Source of the DNA: Bradyrhizobium yuanmingense
GTDB taxonomy: Bacteria > Pseudomonadota > Alphaproteobacteria > Rhizobiales > Xanthobacteraceae
Reading direction: 5' to 3'
Assembly (NCBI RefSeq): GCF_900094575.1
Contig: NZ_FMAE01000005.1
Span: forward strand, 186,001 to 250,000
DNA length: 64,000 nt
This document shows positions 34,605 through 43,002 of this stretch, piece after piece. The notes below the pieces were generated by a model. It did not search any database, was not told the DNA's origin, and saw nothing but the letters and a program-made list of their open reading frames with translations. Every line of letters starts with the position of its first letter. Position 1 is the first letter of the stretch. Position numbers and translations under genes: made by a program.

Positions 34605-35114
34605 TCACTTCCTGCCGAGATAATCCTTCTTCACCAGCTCGACGCCGGCGTGCCGGAGCAGGTCGTAGGCCGTGGTGACGTGAAAGAAGAATTGCGGGAC
34701 GCTGAACGTCAGCAGCAGCGTCCGGCCGGTGAAGGGCAGCTCGGTGCCGTTCTTCAATTTGAAGAAGACACTCCGTTCCGCCGCCGCATCGATCTCCGCG
34801 CGCGGCAGGCTCTCGATGAACTCGATGGACGTTGCGATGCGCGCCTGCAGCCCGGCCATGTCATGCTCCAGCGCCGGCAGCGTCACCGGCTCGCACTGCG
34901 CCAGCAGGGCCGGCGCGACCGTGGCATGGCGGCAGGCCTCGCCGACCTGCTGGGCGAGGTCATACATGTTCGGCGCAAGGCGCATGCCGAGCAAAATCGC
35001 CGGATCAAACTTCCGGGCCTCGGCATAAGCGACGCCTTTGTCGAGCAGCACGGACAGATTGCGCAGATAAGGCGCGAACAGGCCGACCGAGGCCTCGTAG
35101 ATCGAGATCGTCAC
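34605..35114 (-). CDS. DUF1993-domain protein
   Basis: 169 residues, starting at GTG 35112-35114 ((M)TISIYEASVGLFAPYLRNL), the usual start of this family; the long N-terminal extension of the ATG-initiated frame is unrelated Arg-rich sequence. Conserved parts are LAPNMYDLAQQVGEACRHA and LTFSVPQFFFHVTTAYDLLR. DUF1993 proteins adopt a DinB-like four-helix bundle; function unknown. Confidence 0.8.
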   Translation of the reverse strand: MTISIYEASVGLFAPYLRNLSVLLDKGVAYAEARKFDPAILLGMRLAPNMYDLAQQVGEACRHATVAPALLAQCEPVTLPALEHDMAGLQARIATSIEFIESLPRAEIDAAAERSVFFKLKNGTELPFTGRTLLLTFSVPQFFFHVTTAYDLLRHAGVELVKKDYLGRK

Positions 35115-35188
35115 TTCAAGGATTCCCTTCGATTTCTGCCTTCCGAAAAGTTGTCCGCTTTTCGGTCGACCAGTGGCTGCACATTGCC

Positions 35189-35335
35189 ATGGAAGACGGC
35201 GCCTGCAAGAAGATCTACCCGGCCTGGTTCGATAAGGCCGTGTCCTTCCGTCGCTTTGCCTCGCCAAACTTTGGACCGGCTCCGGGCCTATTGAACCCGG
35301 AACCGCCGGGAGACGACTCACACCAACGACAGTGA
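35189..35335 (+). CDS. possible 48-residue ORF of uncertain reality
   Basis: ATG 35189 to TGA 35335 reads MEDGACKKIYPAWFDKAVSF followed by a Pro-rich tail. The first half has GC-rich third positions, but codon use becomes irregular later and there is no clear ribosome-binding site. The same frame is open further upstream. It could be a small gene or a fragment of one. Confidence 0.25.
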   Translation: MEDGACKKIYPAWFDKAVSFRRFASPNFGPAPGLLNPEPPGDDSHQRQ

Positions 35336-35346
35336 TCTAGATCACT
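35331..35346. promoter_or_regulatory. Crp/FNR-type binding palindrome
   Basis: AGTGATCTAGATCACT is a perfect 16-bp palindrome, and its core GTGATCTAGATCAC matches the consensus of Crp/FNR-superfamily sites (TGTGA-N6-TCACA). It is 61 nt upstream of the ATG of the DUF2147 gene, a plausible activator position. It differs from the Rhizobiales FixK box (TTGAT-N4-ATCAA) at the outer bases. Followed by TTTTT. Confidence 0.5.
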
Positions 35347-35406
35347 TTTTGCAAGCGAGCCGGCGCGTAAGCGTCGGTGCGGGGACCACCTGTTCAGGAG
35401 ACGGAA

Positions 35407-36267
35407 ATGAGGAAGCTGTTGGCCACGGCCGCATTCCTTTTGGCGAGCACTGCCGCGCAGGCGCAGTACACGTTTGAATATGGCGGGCGCACCATCCGCA
35501 TCGATCCGGACCGCGGCACGGTGCAGATCCCCGGCGTCTACGACAACACAGGCCAGAATAAGCCCAAGAAGGCCAAGAAGAACGAGACGGCGCCGCAGCA
35601 GGCCACGGTCGACCCGCAGGCGCCGGCTGCTCCGGCCCCAGCTCCCGCTCCTGCTGCGCCGCCCGCAGCCGTGCAGGCACCTGCGGCTGCCGCCGTCGCG
35701 CCGCCTCCTGCGCCGCCGGCTCCGCCGACGGCCGCGACCGCGGCCAATACGCCGGCCCAAACGGCCGTTGCGCCGCCGCCTGCACCACCTCCGGCCCCTG
35801 CGCCGGTCGAGCAGCAAGCCGCGCCCGCCGTGGCCCCGCCGCCCGCCCCGGCCGTGGCTGCGGCTCCGCCAGCCCCGCCTCCGCCACCTGCGCCTGCTCC
35901 CGCGCGCGTTCAGGCGGCCGCAGTGCCGCCTGCACCTGCACCTGCAACTGCGCCGACGCGCGACCTCAATTCGCCGGTCGGCGTCTGGCTCACCGAGGAG
36001 AAAGAAGGCAAGGTCCGCATCGAGCAATGCGGCACCAACCTCTGCGGCTATTCGGTCGACAGCAAGTCGAACCAGAACGGCGAGCAGGTGCTGATCAACA
36101 TGAAGGCGGGCAAGGACCAGAAATGGTCGGGCCGCATCCTCGATCCCAACTCGGGCTCGACCTACGATTCGACCATCGCCATGAAGGGCACCGACCGGCT
36201 ACGTGTGCAGGGCTGCGCCTTCGGCGGAATGTTCTGCGGCGGCCAGACCTGGACGCGGGTGAACTGA
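35407..36267 (+). CDS. secreted DUF2147 protein with Ala/Pro-rich linker
   Basis: 286 residues from the ATG at 35407, which opens a signal peptide (MRKLLATAAFLLASTAAQAQ) and follows CAGGAGACGGAA. Residues about 60-190 are almost pure Ala/Pro (for example APAPAPAPAAPPAAVQAP), a flexible periplasmic linker. The C-terminal domain (NSPVGVWLTEEKEGKVRIEQ, then CGTNLCGYSVDSKSNQNGEQ) is the DUF2147 pattern seen in small periplasmic proteins. It may attach to the envelope or reach across the periplasm. A terminator follows at 36295. Confidence 0.82.
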   Translation: MRKLLATAAFLLASTAAQAQYTFEYGGRTIRIDPDRGTVQIPGVYDNTGQNKPKKAKKNETAPQQATVDPQAPAAPAPAPAPAAPPAAVQAPAAAAVAPPPAPPAPPTAATAANTPAQTAVAPPPAPPPAPAPVEQQAAPAVAPPPAPAVAAAPPAPPPPPAPAPARVQAAAVPPAPAPATAPTRDLNSPVGVWLTEEKEGKVRIEQCGTNLCGYSVDSKSNQNGEQVLINMKAGKDQKWSGRILDPNSGSTYDSTIAMKGTDRLRVQGCAFGGMFCGGQTWTRVN

Positions 36268-36294
36268 GATCCGCCTGATCGTTCTTACGCAGAC

Positions 36295-36319
36295 AAGGGG
36301 CCCGCGATGCGGGTCCCTT
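36295..36319 (+). terminator. intrinsic terminator after the DUF2147 gene
   Basis: AAGGGGCCCGC pairs with GCGGGTCCCTT (one G-T pair) around a 3-nt loop, followed by TGCTTTT on the plus strand. It lies 28 nt past the stop codon at 36267. Confidence 0.75.
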
Positions 36320-36446
36320 TGCTTTTGCGCCCTGCCGTGCCGGCGTGCGCAGGCTCACACAGCCTCCTGCGCACGTGACAGCCCTCACATTGCCGGTTCC
36401 GCGCACGTGTCACGGTCCCCCGCATGGTCAACCACAGGGGCGTGTC

Positions 36447-36803
36447 ATGAACGTGTTTCGCAAGGCTCTATTCGCCACCGCCGTCGTCATCGCTGTCCCG
36501 CTCGCGCAGGCCGACGCTGCGACAAGCACGTTCGATGGCGCGTGGAACGTCCGAATTGCTTCATCAAGCCAGGCCTGCGGCAACGGCGCGACTGTCTCTA
36601 TCGGCATCAATAATGGTCAGATCGCCTCGAGCAGCGCCGCGGTGACGGCGTCGGGGCGCGTCGCCGATGCCGGCAACATCAAGGTCACCCTGAGCACCGG
36701 CATCAAGCGTGCCGTTGGCTTCGGCCGGCTCAGCGGCGCGTCCGGCTCCGGCACTTGGCGCGGCGCCATGTGCACGGGCACGTGGACCGCGAAGCGGATA
36801 TGA
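36447..36803 (+). CDS. small secreted protein, 118 aa
   Basis: Starts at ATG 36447 with a signal peptide (MNVFRKALFATAVVIAVPLA then QADAA). The mature chain has two Cys residues (SSSQACGNGATVSIGINN and GAMCTGTWTAKRI) and a Gly/Ser-rich beta-type composition (FGRLSGASGSGTWRGA). No family is recognised with confidence; similar small periplasmic proteins are common in Bradyrhizobium. Confidence 0.65.
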   Translation: MNVFRKALFATAVVIAVPLAQADAATSTFDGAWNVRIASSSQACGNGATVSIGINNGQIASSSAAVTASGRVADAGNIKVTLSTGIKRAVGFGRLSGASGSGTWRGAMCTGTWTAKRI

Positions 36804-36902
36804 GATTCGGTGTCCCGGAAAAGCGGCGACGCGCCAGCGTTGCCGCGCAGAGCCGGGACCAATGCGCTCAGTGGCGCGAAGGCTCTGGGCCCCGGGATCG
36901 GC

Positions 36903-36928
36903 GACGCATCGCCTTAAGGCGATGCGTC
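36903..36928. repeat. 26-bp perfect palindrome within an intergenic repeat
   Basis: GACGCATCGCC, TTAA and GGCGATGCGTC form a perfect 26-bp palindrome. The surrounding sequence (about 36808-36950) also contains GTCCCGG and CCGGGAC inverted copies, typical of Bradyrhizobium short repeats. It lies between two convergent genes and could act as a bidirectional terminator. Confidence 0.65.
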
Positions 36929-36945
36929 TTGTCTGGGGCACGCGA

Positions 36946-37350
36946 CTATCCCACCGCCGCGCCATACTCCGCGTCGCTGACCGGCTCCAGCCAGGTCGAG
37001 TAGACGCCGTCGAGCGCTTCCTGCATGGCGATGTGGCACATGCCGTTGGTTGGTGACGCCCCGTGCCAGTGCACTTCACCCGGCGGAATCCAGACGGTGT
37101 CGCCGGGACGGATTTCCTGGACCGGGCCGCCCTTGGTCTGAACGCGACCGACGCCTGAGATCACGTAAAGCGTCTGGCCGAGCGGATGATGATGCCAGTT
37201 GGTGCGCGCGCCGGGCTCAAATGCGACGCGCGAGACGTTCAACCGCGCAGGCGGCGGGGCCATGTTGATGGGGTCCTGCCACACGGTGCCGGTGAAGTGT
37301 TCCTTCGGCGCGCGGCGGGTCGGCCGCGTGCCGGCGAGCGTGATGTCCAT
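36946..37350 (-). CDS. cupin-domain protein
   Basis: 134 residues forming a single cupin. Metal-ligand motif 1 is TNWHHHPLGQTLYVISG with three consecutive His, and motif 2 lies in PGDTVWIPPGEVHWHGAS. Such proteins bind Fe, Mn or Zn and act as dioxygenases, decarboxylases or isomerases on small molecules. It lies 23 nt downstream of the RraA-like gene, so the two may be co-transcribed. Substrate unknown. Confidence 0.85.
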   Translation of the reverse strand: MDITLAGTRPTRRAPKEHFTGTVWQDPINMAPPPARLNVSRVAFEPGARTNWHHHPLGQTLYVISGVGRVQTKGGPVQEIRPGDTVWIPPGEVHWHGASPTNGMCHIAMQEALDGVYSTWLEPVSDAEYGAAVG

Positions 37351-37373
37351 GAGGGTCCTCGTTCCTTTGTCCG

Positions 37374-38072
37374 TTACTTCTTGCTGGCGGCGTAGCGCGC
37401 CTTGGTTTCGGCGTTCATGGGATAGAGGCCCGGCAGCACCGCGCCGTTGTTCACCTCGTTGACGATCCAGGCTTCCATCCGCTCCTGCTCGACGCCCTCA
37501 TTGAGGACATGATCGAGCATCGCCTGCGGGATCAGCACGCAGCCGTCCTGGTCGGCGACCACGATGTCGTTCGGGAAGACGGCAACGCCGCCGCAGCCGA
37601 TCGGTTCGCCCCAGCCGACGAAAGTGAGGCCTGCAACCGACGGCGGCGCGGCATAGCCGTCGCACCAAACCGGCAAATTGGTGCCAAGCACGCCCTCGAC
37701 GTCACGCACCACGCCGTCGGTGACAAGCGCGGTGACGCCGCGCTTGACCATGCGCGCGCAAAGGATGTCGCCGAAGATGCCGGCATCGGTGATGCCCATG
37801 GCATCGACCACGGCGATGCAGCCCTCCGGCATCGCCTCGATCGCGGTGCGGGTCGAGATCGGCGACGACCAGGATTCCGGCGTCGCCAGATCCTCGCGCG
37901 CCGGCACGAAGCGCAGCGTGAAGGCCGGTCCCACCAGCCGCGGCAGGCCCGGCCGCAACGGACGCGCGCCGCGCATCCACACATTGCGCAGCCCCTTCTT
38001 CAGCAGGACCGTGGTGATGGTGGCGGTGGTGATGCCGGCGAGGGTCTTGCGGGCTTCGGGGGACAGCGACAT
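37374..38072 (-). CDS. RraA-like family protein
   Basis: 232 residues from the ATG at 38072 (MSLSPEARKTLAGITTATIT); the longer frame adds unrelated residues. The diagnostic core is GDILCARMVKRGVTALVTDG, then VVRDVEG and GCVLIPQAML. The RraA fold includes RNase E inhibitors and 4-hydroxy-4-methyl-2-oxoglutarate/4-carboxy-4-hydroxy-2-oxoadipate aldolases; the GD...R...D arrangement seen here is also that of the aldolases. The neighbouring cupin gene favours a metabolic over an RNase-regulating role, as inference. Confidence 0.82.
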   Translation of the reverse strand: MSLSPEARKTLAGITTATITTVLLKKGLRNVWMRGARPLRPGLPRLVGPAFTLRFVPAREDLATPESWSSPISTRTAIEAMPEGCIAVVDAMGITDAGIFGDILCARMVKRGVTALVTDGVVRDVEGVLGTNLPVWCDGYAAPPSVAGLTFVGWGEPIGCGGVAVFPNDIVVADQDGCVLIPQAMLDHVLNEGVEQERMEAWIVNEVNNGAVLPGLYPMNAETKARYAASKK

Positions 38073-38329
38073 GGACGAGAACGAGCTCCAAGGTGCGGGA
38101 CAGAACGCGCGCATCTTGCGAGCCGCGAGCTTTGCGTCAAGGGCCAAGAGGCTAGCAATTACGCAGGGCCGCAGCGCCGTTATGCGATGCGATAACAAGG
38201 CTTTATCGCTTCCCCTTGCATTAATTTATTGGACTTGCGGGCACATTTACGCGAAGCAGGGACAAGCGGAACTCAAGGTCGAGCCCGCATTCCCGAGAAG
38301 CCCGATTACGACAGCGCTCTGACAGCTCA

Positions 38330-39061
38330 ATGGCCGCGACGCTTCCCCCGCCCCGCCTTCTGCCCAGCGGCGACAGTGCCGTCACGGTCGAGTTCAGCCG
38401 CACCATCGACGACGATGCCAACCAGCGCGTGCTGGCGCTCGACAAGGCGCTCGCTGCGACACCCATCGACGGCATCACCGAGACGGTGCCGACCTATCGC
38501 TCGCTGCTGGTCCATTACGATCCCGGCAAGATCGGCTTTGAGGCGCTGGGCGAAAAGATCCTCCCGATCGCCACCCGGCCGCTGCCGCCGGTCACCAAAG
38601 CGCGCCGCTGGCGCGTTCCCGTCGCCTATGGCGGCGAGCACGGCATCGACCTCGAGGACGTCGCCAAGACGTTGGGCACCACGCCCGATGACATCGTCAT
38701 CAGGCATTCTGGCGGCGATTATAAAGTCGCCATGATCGGCTTCACGCCGGGCTGGTCCTATCTCAGCGGTCTCGACAAATTCCTGCACATGTCGCGGCGG
38801 CAATCGCCACGGCTGCTGACGCCATCAGGCACGATCTCGATCGGCGGCGTCCAGGCCGGCATCCAGTGCCTGGCCGCCCCGAGCGGCTGGCATCTGCTCG
38901 GCCGCACCCCGGTGCGAACCTATCAGCTCCACCGCAATCCGACCTTCCTCACCGAGCCCGGTGACCGCGTCACGTTCTACCCGATCGACCACAAGACATT
39001 CGAGGACATGGACCGCGCTGCGGAAGCCGGCGAGATCGTCGCCGAGCAGGTGGACGCATGA
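38330..39061 (+). CDS. pxpB: 5-oxoprolinase subunit PxpB
   Basis: 243 residues of the allophanate hydrolase subunit 1/KipI family. Hallmarks are RLLPSGDSAVTVEFSRTIDD near the start and IGFTPGWSYLSGLD, with GGVQAGIQCLAAPSGWHLLG. PxpB, PxpC and PxpA together hydrolyse 5-oxo-L-proline to glutamate using ATP. Its stop overlaps the pxpC ATG by 4 nt. No hydrolase domain for urea use is present, so this is not an allophanate hydrolase. Confidence 0.93.
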   Translation: MAATLPPPRLLPSGDSAVTVEFSRTIDDDANQRVLALDKALAATPIDGITETVPTYRSLLVHYDPGKIGFEALGEKILPIATRPLPPVTKARRWRVPVAYGGEHGIDLEDVAKTLGTTPDDIVIRHSGGDYKVAMIGFTPGWSYLSGLDKFLHMSRRQSPRLLTPSGTISIGGVQAGIQCLAAPSGWHLLGRTPVRTYQLHRNPTFLTEPGDRVTFYPIDHKTFEDMDRAAEAGEIVAEQVDA

Positions 39062-40095
39062 GCCGGCTCGTGGTTGCCAGCATCGGCCCTGCCAGCTCGG
39101 TCCAGGACGGCGGCCGCCACGGCGCGCAGCGCTACGGCTTGACCGTGAGCGGAGCGATGGACCGGCTGTCGCTTGCGGCGGCGAACACGCTGGTCGGCAA
39201 CGAGCCGTTCGCGGCCGCCATCGAGATCGGCCCGTTCGGTGCCTCCTTCACCGCCCGCGACGGCGCCGTGCGCGTGGCGATATCGGGCGCGCCGCGCAAT
39301 GCGGACATCGCCGGCAGCCCGGTCGCGATGGACACCTCGGTGACGCTCAAGGATGGCGAGACGCTGACGCTCGGCTTTGCCCGCGGCGGCGCCTTCACCT
39401 ATCTCGCGATCGAAGGCGCCATCAAGGGCGAGGCAGTGTTCGGCAGTCTTGCTGTGAACGCCCGCGCCGGCCTCGGCAGCCCCTACCCGCGCCCGCTCCA
39501 GGCCGGTGACGAGTTCACGGTCGATGCCGCCAGCGGCGCACCGGAGCTGCGCATCGAGCTGCCGAAGCCGGCGACCGGTCCGATCCGCGTGCTGCTAGGG
39601 CCTCAGGACGACGAATTCGACGACGCCAACAAGGCGCTGCTCCTGGACAGCGAATGGAAGATCTCGGCGACCTCCGACCGCATGGGCTACCGCCTCGAGG
39701 GCCCCGCGATCAAGCATCTGCACGGCCACAACATCGTCTCCGATGGCACGGTCAACGGCAGCATCCAGGTGCCCGGCAACGGCGCGCCGATCGCGCTGAT
39801 GATGGATCGCGGCACCTCCGGCGGCTATCCGAAGATCGCAACCGTGATCACGGCCGACATCGGCCGCCTCGCCCAGACCTCGGCAGGAACCGCGTTCCGC
39901 TTCAAGGCGGTCAGCATGGCCGAAGCGCAGGACGAGGCGCGCAAGTTCGCGCATGCGATCCGCAGCCTGCCCGATCGCCTGCGCTCCTCCGACATCGTCG
40001 CCCTCAACATCGAGGCGCTCAGCGATGCTAACGTGGCGGGCTATGCGGTCAGCGCGGTCGATGCCGGGACGTGGCAGGTCACGGCGGAGCCGTAA
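39058..40095 (+). CDS. pxpC: 5-oxoprolinase subunit PxpC
   Basis: 345 residues of the allophanate hydrolase subunit 2/KipA (biotin-dependent carboxyltransferase-like) family. Landmarks are SVQDGGRHGAQRYGLTVSGA near the start, then LAAANTLVGNEPFAAAIEIG and SDRMGYRLEGPAIKHLHGHN. It completes the PxpBC subcomplex that activates 5-oxoproline. Starts on the last bases of pxpB (ATGA overlap). Confidence 0.93.
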   Translation: MSRLVVASIGPASSVQDGGRHGAQRYGLTVSGAMDRLSLAAANTLVGNEPFAAAIEIGPFGASFTARDGAVRVAISGAPRNADIAGSPVAMDTSVTLKDGETLTLGFARGGAFTYLAIEGAIKGEAVFGSLAVNARAGLGSPYPRPLQAGDEFTVDAASGAPELRIELPKPATGPIRVLLGPQDDEFDDANKALLLDSEWKISATSDRMGYRLEGPAIKHLHGHNIVSDGTVNGSIQVPGNGAPIALMMDRGTSGGYPKIATVITADIGRLAQTSAGTAFRFKAVSMAEAQDEARKFAHAIRSLPDRLRSSDIVALNIEALSDANVAGYAVSAVDAGTWQVTAEP

Positions 40096-40127
40096 GCGAC
40101 AACAAGACCAGAGGCGGAAAGCAACCC

Positions 40128-40898
40128 ATGAAGACAGTCGATCTGAATTGCGACCTCGGCGAAGGTTTTGGCGCGTGGGAGATGGGCAATGACGCCGCGA
40201 TGATCGAGCTGGCAAGCTCGGTCAACGTCGCCTGCGGCTTCCATGCCGGCGACCCCGACATCATGCGCCGGACGGTGGAGCTTGCGAAGGCGCGCGGCGT
40301 CTCGGTCGGCGCGCATCCCGGCTATCGCGACCTGCACGGCTTCGGCCGGCATCCGATCGCAGGGCTCAAGGCCTCCGAGATCGAGAACCTCGTCGCCTAT
40401 CAGATCGGCGCGTTGCAGGCGATCGCGACCGCGGCCGGCTACAAGGTCACCCATGTGAAGGCGCACGGCGCGCTCTCCAACGTCGCCTGCGAGGACGACA
40501 TGACGGCGAAGGCGATCGCCGCCGGCATCAAGGCGGTGGATCCCAGCCTGATCTTCGTCGTGCTCGCCAATTCGAAGCTGGTGAAGGCCGGCGAAGACGC
40601 CAACCTGCCGATGGTGCACGAGGTGTTCGCCGACCGCGCCTATGAGGATGACGGCAACCTCGTCTCACGCAAGAAGCCCGGCGCGGTGCTGCACGATGCC
40701 AAGGCGATCGCCGACCGGGTCGTGCGCATGGTGCAGGACGGCGCGGTGGTGTCGGTCACAGGCAAGGTCATCAAGATGCGCACGGATACAGTGTGCATCC
40801 ATGGCGACACGCCCGGCGCGGTCGAGATCGCGCGCGGCGTGCGGCAGGCGTTGAAAGCTGCGGGGATCGATGTGGCGCCGTTCAAGCGCGGAGCGTAA
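40128..40898 (+). CDS. pxpA: 5-oxoprolinase subunit PxpA (LamB/YcsF family)
   Basis: 256 residues starting MKTVDLNCDLGEGFGAWEMG; the ATG at 40128 is preferred because the 19 residues before it are not conserved. Further signatures are SSVNVACGFHAGDPDIMRRT and VSVGAHPGYRDLHGFGR. PxpA performs the hydrolysis that releases glutamate. Third gene of the operon, 32 nt after pxpC; the B-C-A order is intact. Confidence 0.95.
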   Translation: MKTVDLNCDLGEGFGAWEMGNDAAMIELASSVNVACGFHAGDPDIMRRTVELAKARGVSVGAHPGYRDLHGFGRHPIAGLKASEIENLVAYQIGALQAIATAAGYKVTHVKAHGALSNVACEDDMTAKAIAAGIKAVDPSLIFVVLANSKLVKAGEDANLPMVHEVFADRAYEDDGNLVSRKKPGAVLHDAKAIADRVVRMVQDGAVVSVTGKVIKMRTDTVCIHGDTPGAVEIARGVRQALKAAGIDVAPFKRGA

Positions 40899-40913
40899 CA
40901 AACGCTCGGTAAC

Positions 40914-40998
40914 GTAGGGTGGATTAGCGAAGCGTAATCCACCTCTTCTGCTGCAGCCATACAAGTGGTGGGTTACGCCTTCGGCTAACCCACCCTAC
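40914..40998. repeat. palindromic intergenic repeat (GTAGGGTGG type)
   Basis: GTAGGGTGG at the left end is mirrored by CCACCCTAC at the right. Inner arms with GATTAGCGAAGCGTAATCCACC and GGTGGGTTACGCC also form local hairpins. The same type occurs at 53807-53893 with slightly different inner sequence, so the two are members of one dispersed family. It lies between pxpA and the small membrane gene. Confidence 0.85.
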
Positions 40999-41007
40999 GC
41001 AGACACA

Positions 41008-41160
41008 TCAAAACGGATGCACCGACAGCGTCCCGAACACGATCGCCGCGATCACCGCAAACGCGCTGTACATCGCAACGTGGTGCATGCTCGCCCCGGT
41101 CCGGCGCGAGAGCGAGCGCGCGTAGAAGTGCAGCCTGGCTTCCGCCGATAGTTCGCGCAT
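41008..41160 (-). CDS. 50-residue membrane microprotein
   Basis: ATG at 41160 is preceded by GGAGATCGACC and opens a 50-residue ORF ending at TGA 41008. The N-terminal half is basic and soluble (MRELSAEARLHFYARSLSRR) and the C-terminal half is one membrane helix (SAFAVIAAIVFGTLSV). No family recognised; coding composition and ribosome-binding site support it. Confidence 0.6.
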   Translation of the reverse strand: MRELSAEARLHFYARSLSRRTGASMHHVAMYSAFAVIAAIVFGTLSVHPF

Positions 41161-41385
41161 GGTCGATCTCCAACGCCCCATTTGCGGGAGTATGAAGGAT
41201 CAACCAGGGCGGGAGGCAAGACGGTGGCGGAAATAGCGATGGGGGTTCTCCGGAGGCCCCCCATCGCAGATGCAAATTCTCTTCACCAGCAGGTTCCGAG
41301 AATCTTATTCGTTAGAATCCAAGCCAGTTGGAACCGGGACGGATGACAATCGGATGACGCCCAACCCCGAGAGGGAGTCGTCCGA

Positions 41386-43002
41386 CTAATACACGTCAGC
41401 CTGGAAGCGGCCGGTCTTCTTGAGTTCGGCGACGAAGCTGACGGCCTCATCGGTCGAACGTGCCCCGAACTGGGCGACGATGTCGACCAGCGCGCGCTCG
41501 ACGTCCTTGGCCATGCGCTTGGCATCGCCGCAGATGTAGAGATGCGCGCCCTCGGCGAGCCAGGTCCACAATTCGCGGCCGACCTCGCGCATGCGGTCCT
41601 GCACGTAAAACTTCTTCTCGCCGTCGCGCGACCAGGCCAGCGACAGGCGCGTCAGAAGCCCGGAGGTCTTCATGGCGTTGAGCTCGTCCTGATAGAAGAA
41701 ATCGCAATCGCTGCGCTGATGGCCGAAGAACAGCCAGTTCTTGCCGGGCGCGCCGGTCGCCTTGCGGTCGAACAGGAAGGCGCGGAACGGCGCGATGCCG
41801 GTGCCGGGACCGACCATGATGATCGGCGTCTTCGGGTCCTGCGGCAGGCCGAAATTGTGCGCCTTCTGCACATAGACCTTGAGCTTCTCGCCTTCGTTGA
41901 TCCGCTCGCCGAGGAAGGTCGAGGCGACGCCGAGCCGCCTGCGCTTGCCGATGACGTAGCGCACCGAGTCCACCGTCAGTGACAGCTTTCCCGGCGTCGC
42001 ATTGTGCGAGGACGAGATCGAGTAGAGCCGCGGCTGCAGCGGCTCCAGCGCCTCGACGAAGGCCTCGGGATGCGGCCGCGTGCCGGAAAACTTCTGCAGT
42101 GCCGCCATCACGTCGAGCGTCGCGGCATCCCCATCGGGATCCTCTCCCTGCGCCAGCGCCCGCGCCTTCTCGCGCTGCGCGCCGCCGGTGATGAAGGAGA
42201 TCAGCTCGAACAGCGTGTCGGGCGCCGGCGACAGCGAGACGTCGTCGATCAGCACCTCGCGCAACGTCTTGCCGTTGACTTTGGTCGTGTGGGAGGCGCC
42301 GAGCAGCGCGATGATCTGGTCGACGAGGCCGACGTCGTTGCGCGGGAAGACGCCAAAACTGTCACCAACCACATAGTCGAGCTTGCCCTCGGAGAGATCG
42401 AACTCGATGTGATAGGTCTCCTTCTCCGACTTGCCCTTGTTGAGAAGACGGCGCGACAGGAAGGTCGCCTGGATCGGATTGTCCCGCGAGCGGCCGGGCT
42501 CTGCGATCGTCACGGTCACAGCCGGCGCCGGAGCGCCGGCCTTGTCGGTGCTCTTGTCGGTGGTCTTGGCCGCGGGCGCCTTGTCCAGCTCCTCGTACAG
42601 CGATTTCAGCATCCGCGCGGTTTCCTTGCCGCCGGGGACGCACAGATTGAGCCGCGCTTCGCTACGGCTCGCGATTGCTTCCGAATAATCGTGGCAATTG
42701 TAGCCGCACTGGCCGCAATCCTGCTGTGCCATCGCCGCCATCATCTTGCGGCGCAAGGGACGGCCTTCGGCAAGCTTCATCCGCTGGGCGATCGGCATGG
42801 TCTGGTCGTGCCACGGCGCTTCGCCGTCGTCGCCGTCACCGGCCTGCATGACGGCGGCGCCCTGCTCTGCCGACAGCGGCGTTGCGACGTCAGGCGACAA
42901 AAGCCCGGCAAAGAAGCCGTTCAGCCAGGAGCGCTGCGCATCCGAGAACGGGGCGCTGGCGGGGATGATATCGAGTTTCGGCGGAGGCGTGATCTGGTTC
43001 AT
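41386..43002 (-). CDS. CysJ-like flavoprotein with N-terminal Cys-rich domain
   Basis: 538 residues. FAD-binding RLYSISSSHNATPGKLSLTV and NADP-domain motifs (VGPGTGIAPFRAFLFDRK, LYICGDAKRMAKDVERAL) belong to the sulfite-reductase/cytochrome P450-reductase family. There is no flavodoxin domain; instead residues about 96-125 carry DCGQCGYNCHDY and LNLCVPGG, a Cys arrangement suited to an iron-sulfur cluster. It overlaps nirA by 4 nt, so it probably feeds NADPH electrons to that reductase. Annotated CysJ in relatives, but the context points at least partly to nitrite. Confidence 0.85.
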   Translation of the reverse strand: MNQITPPPKLDIIPASAPFSDAQRSWLNGFFAGLLSPDVATPLSAEQGAAVMQAGDGDDGEAPWHDQTMPIAQRMKLAEGRPLRRKMMAAMAQQDCGQCGYNCHDYSEAIASRSEARLNLCVPGGKETARMLKSLYEELDKAPAAKTTDKSTDKAGAPAPAVTVTIAEPGRSRDNPIQATFLSRRLLNKGKSEKETYHIEFDLSEGKLDYVVGDSFGVFPRNDVGLVDQIIALLGASHTTKVNGKTLREVLIDDVSLSPAPDTLFELISFITGGAQREKARALAQGEDPDGDAATLDVMAALQKFSGTRPHPEAFVEALEPLQPRLYSISSSHNATPGKLSLTVDSVRYVIGKRRRLGVASTFLGERINEGEKLKVYVQKAHNFGLPQDPKTPIIMVGPGTGIAPFRAFLFDRKATGAPGKNWLFFGHQRSDCDFFYQDELNAMKTSGLLTRLSLAWSRDGEKKFYVQDRMREVGRELWTWLAEGAHLYICGDAKRMAKDVERALVDIVAQFGARSTDEAVSFVAELKKTGRFQADVY

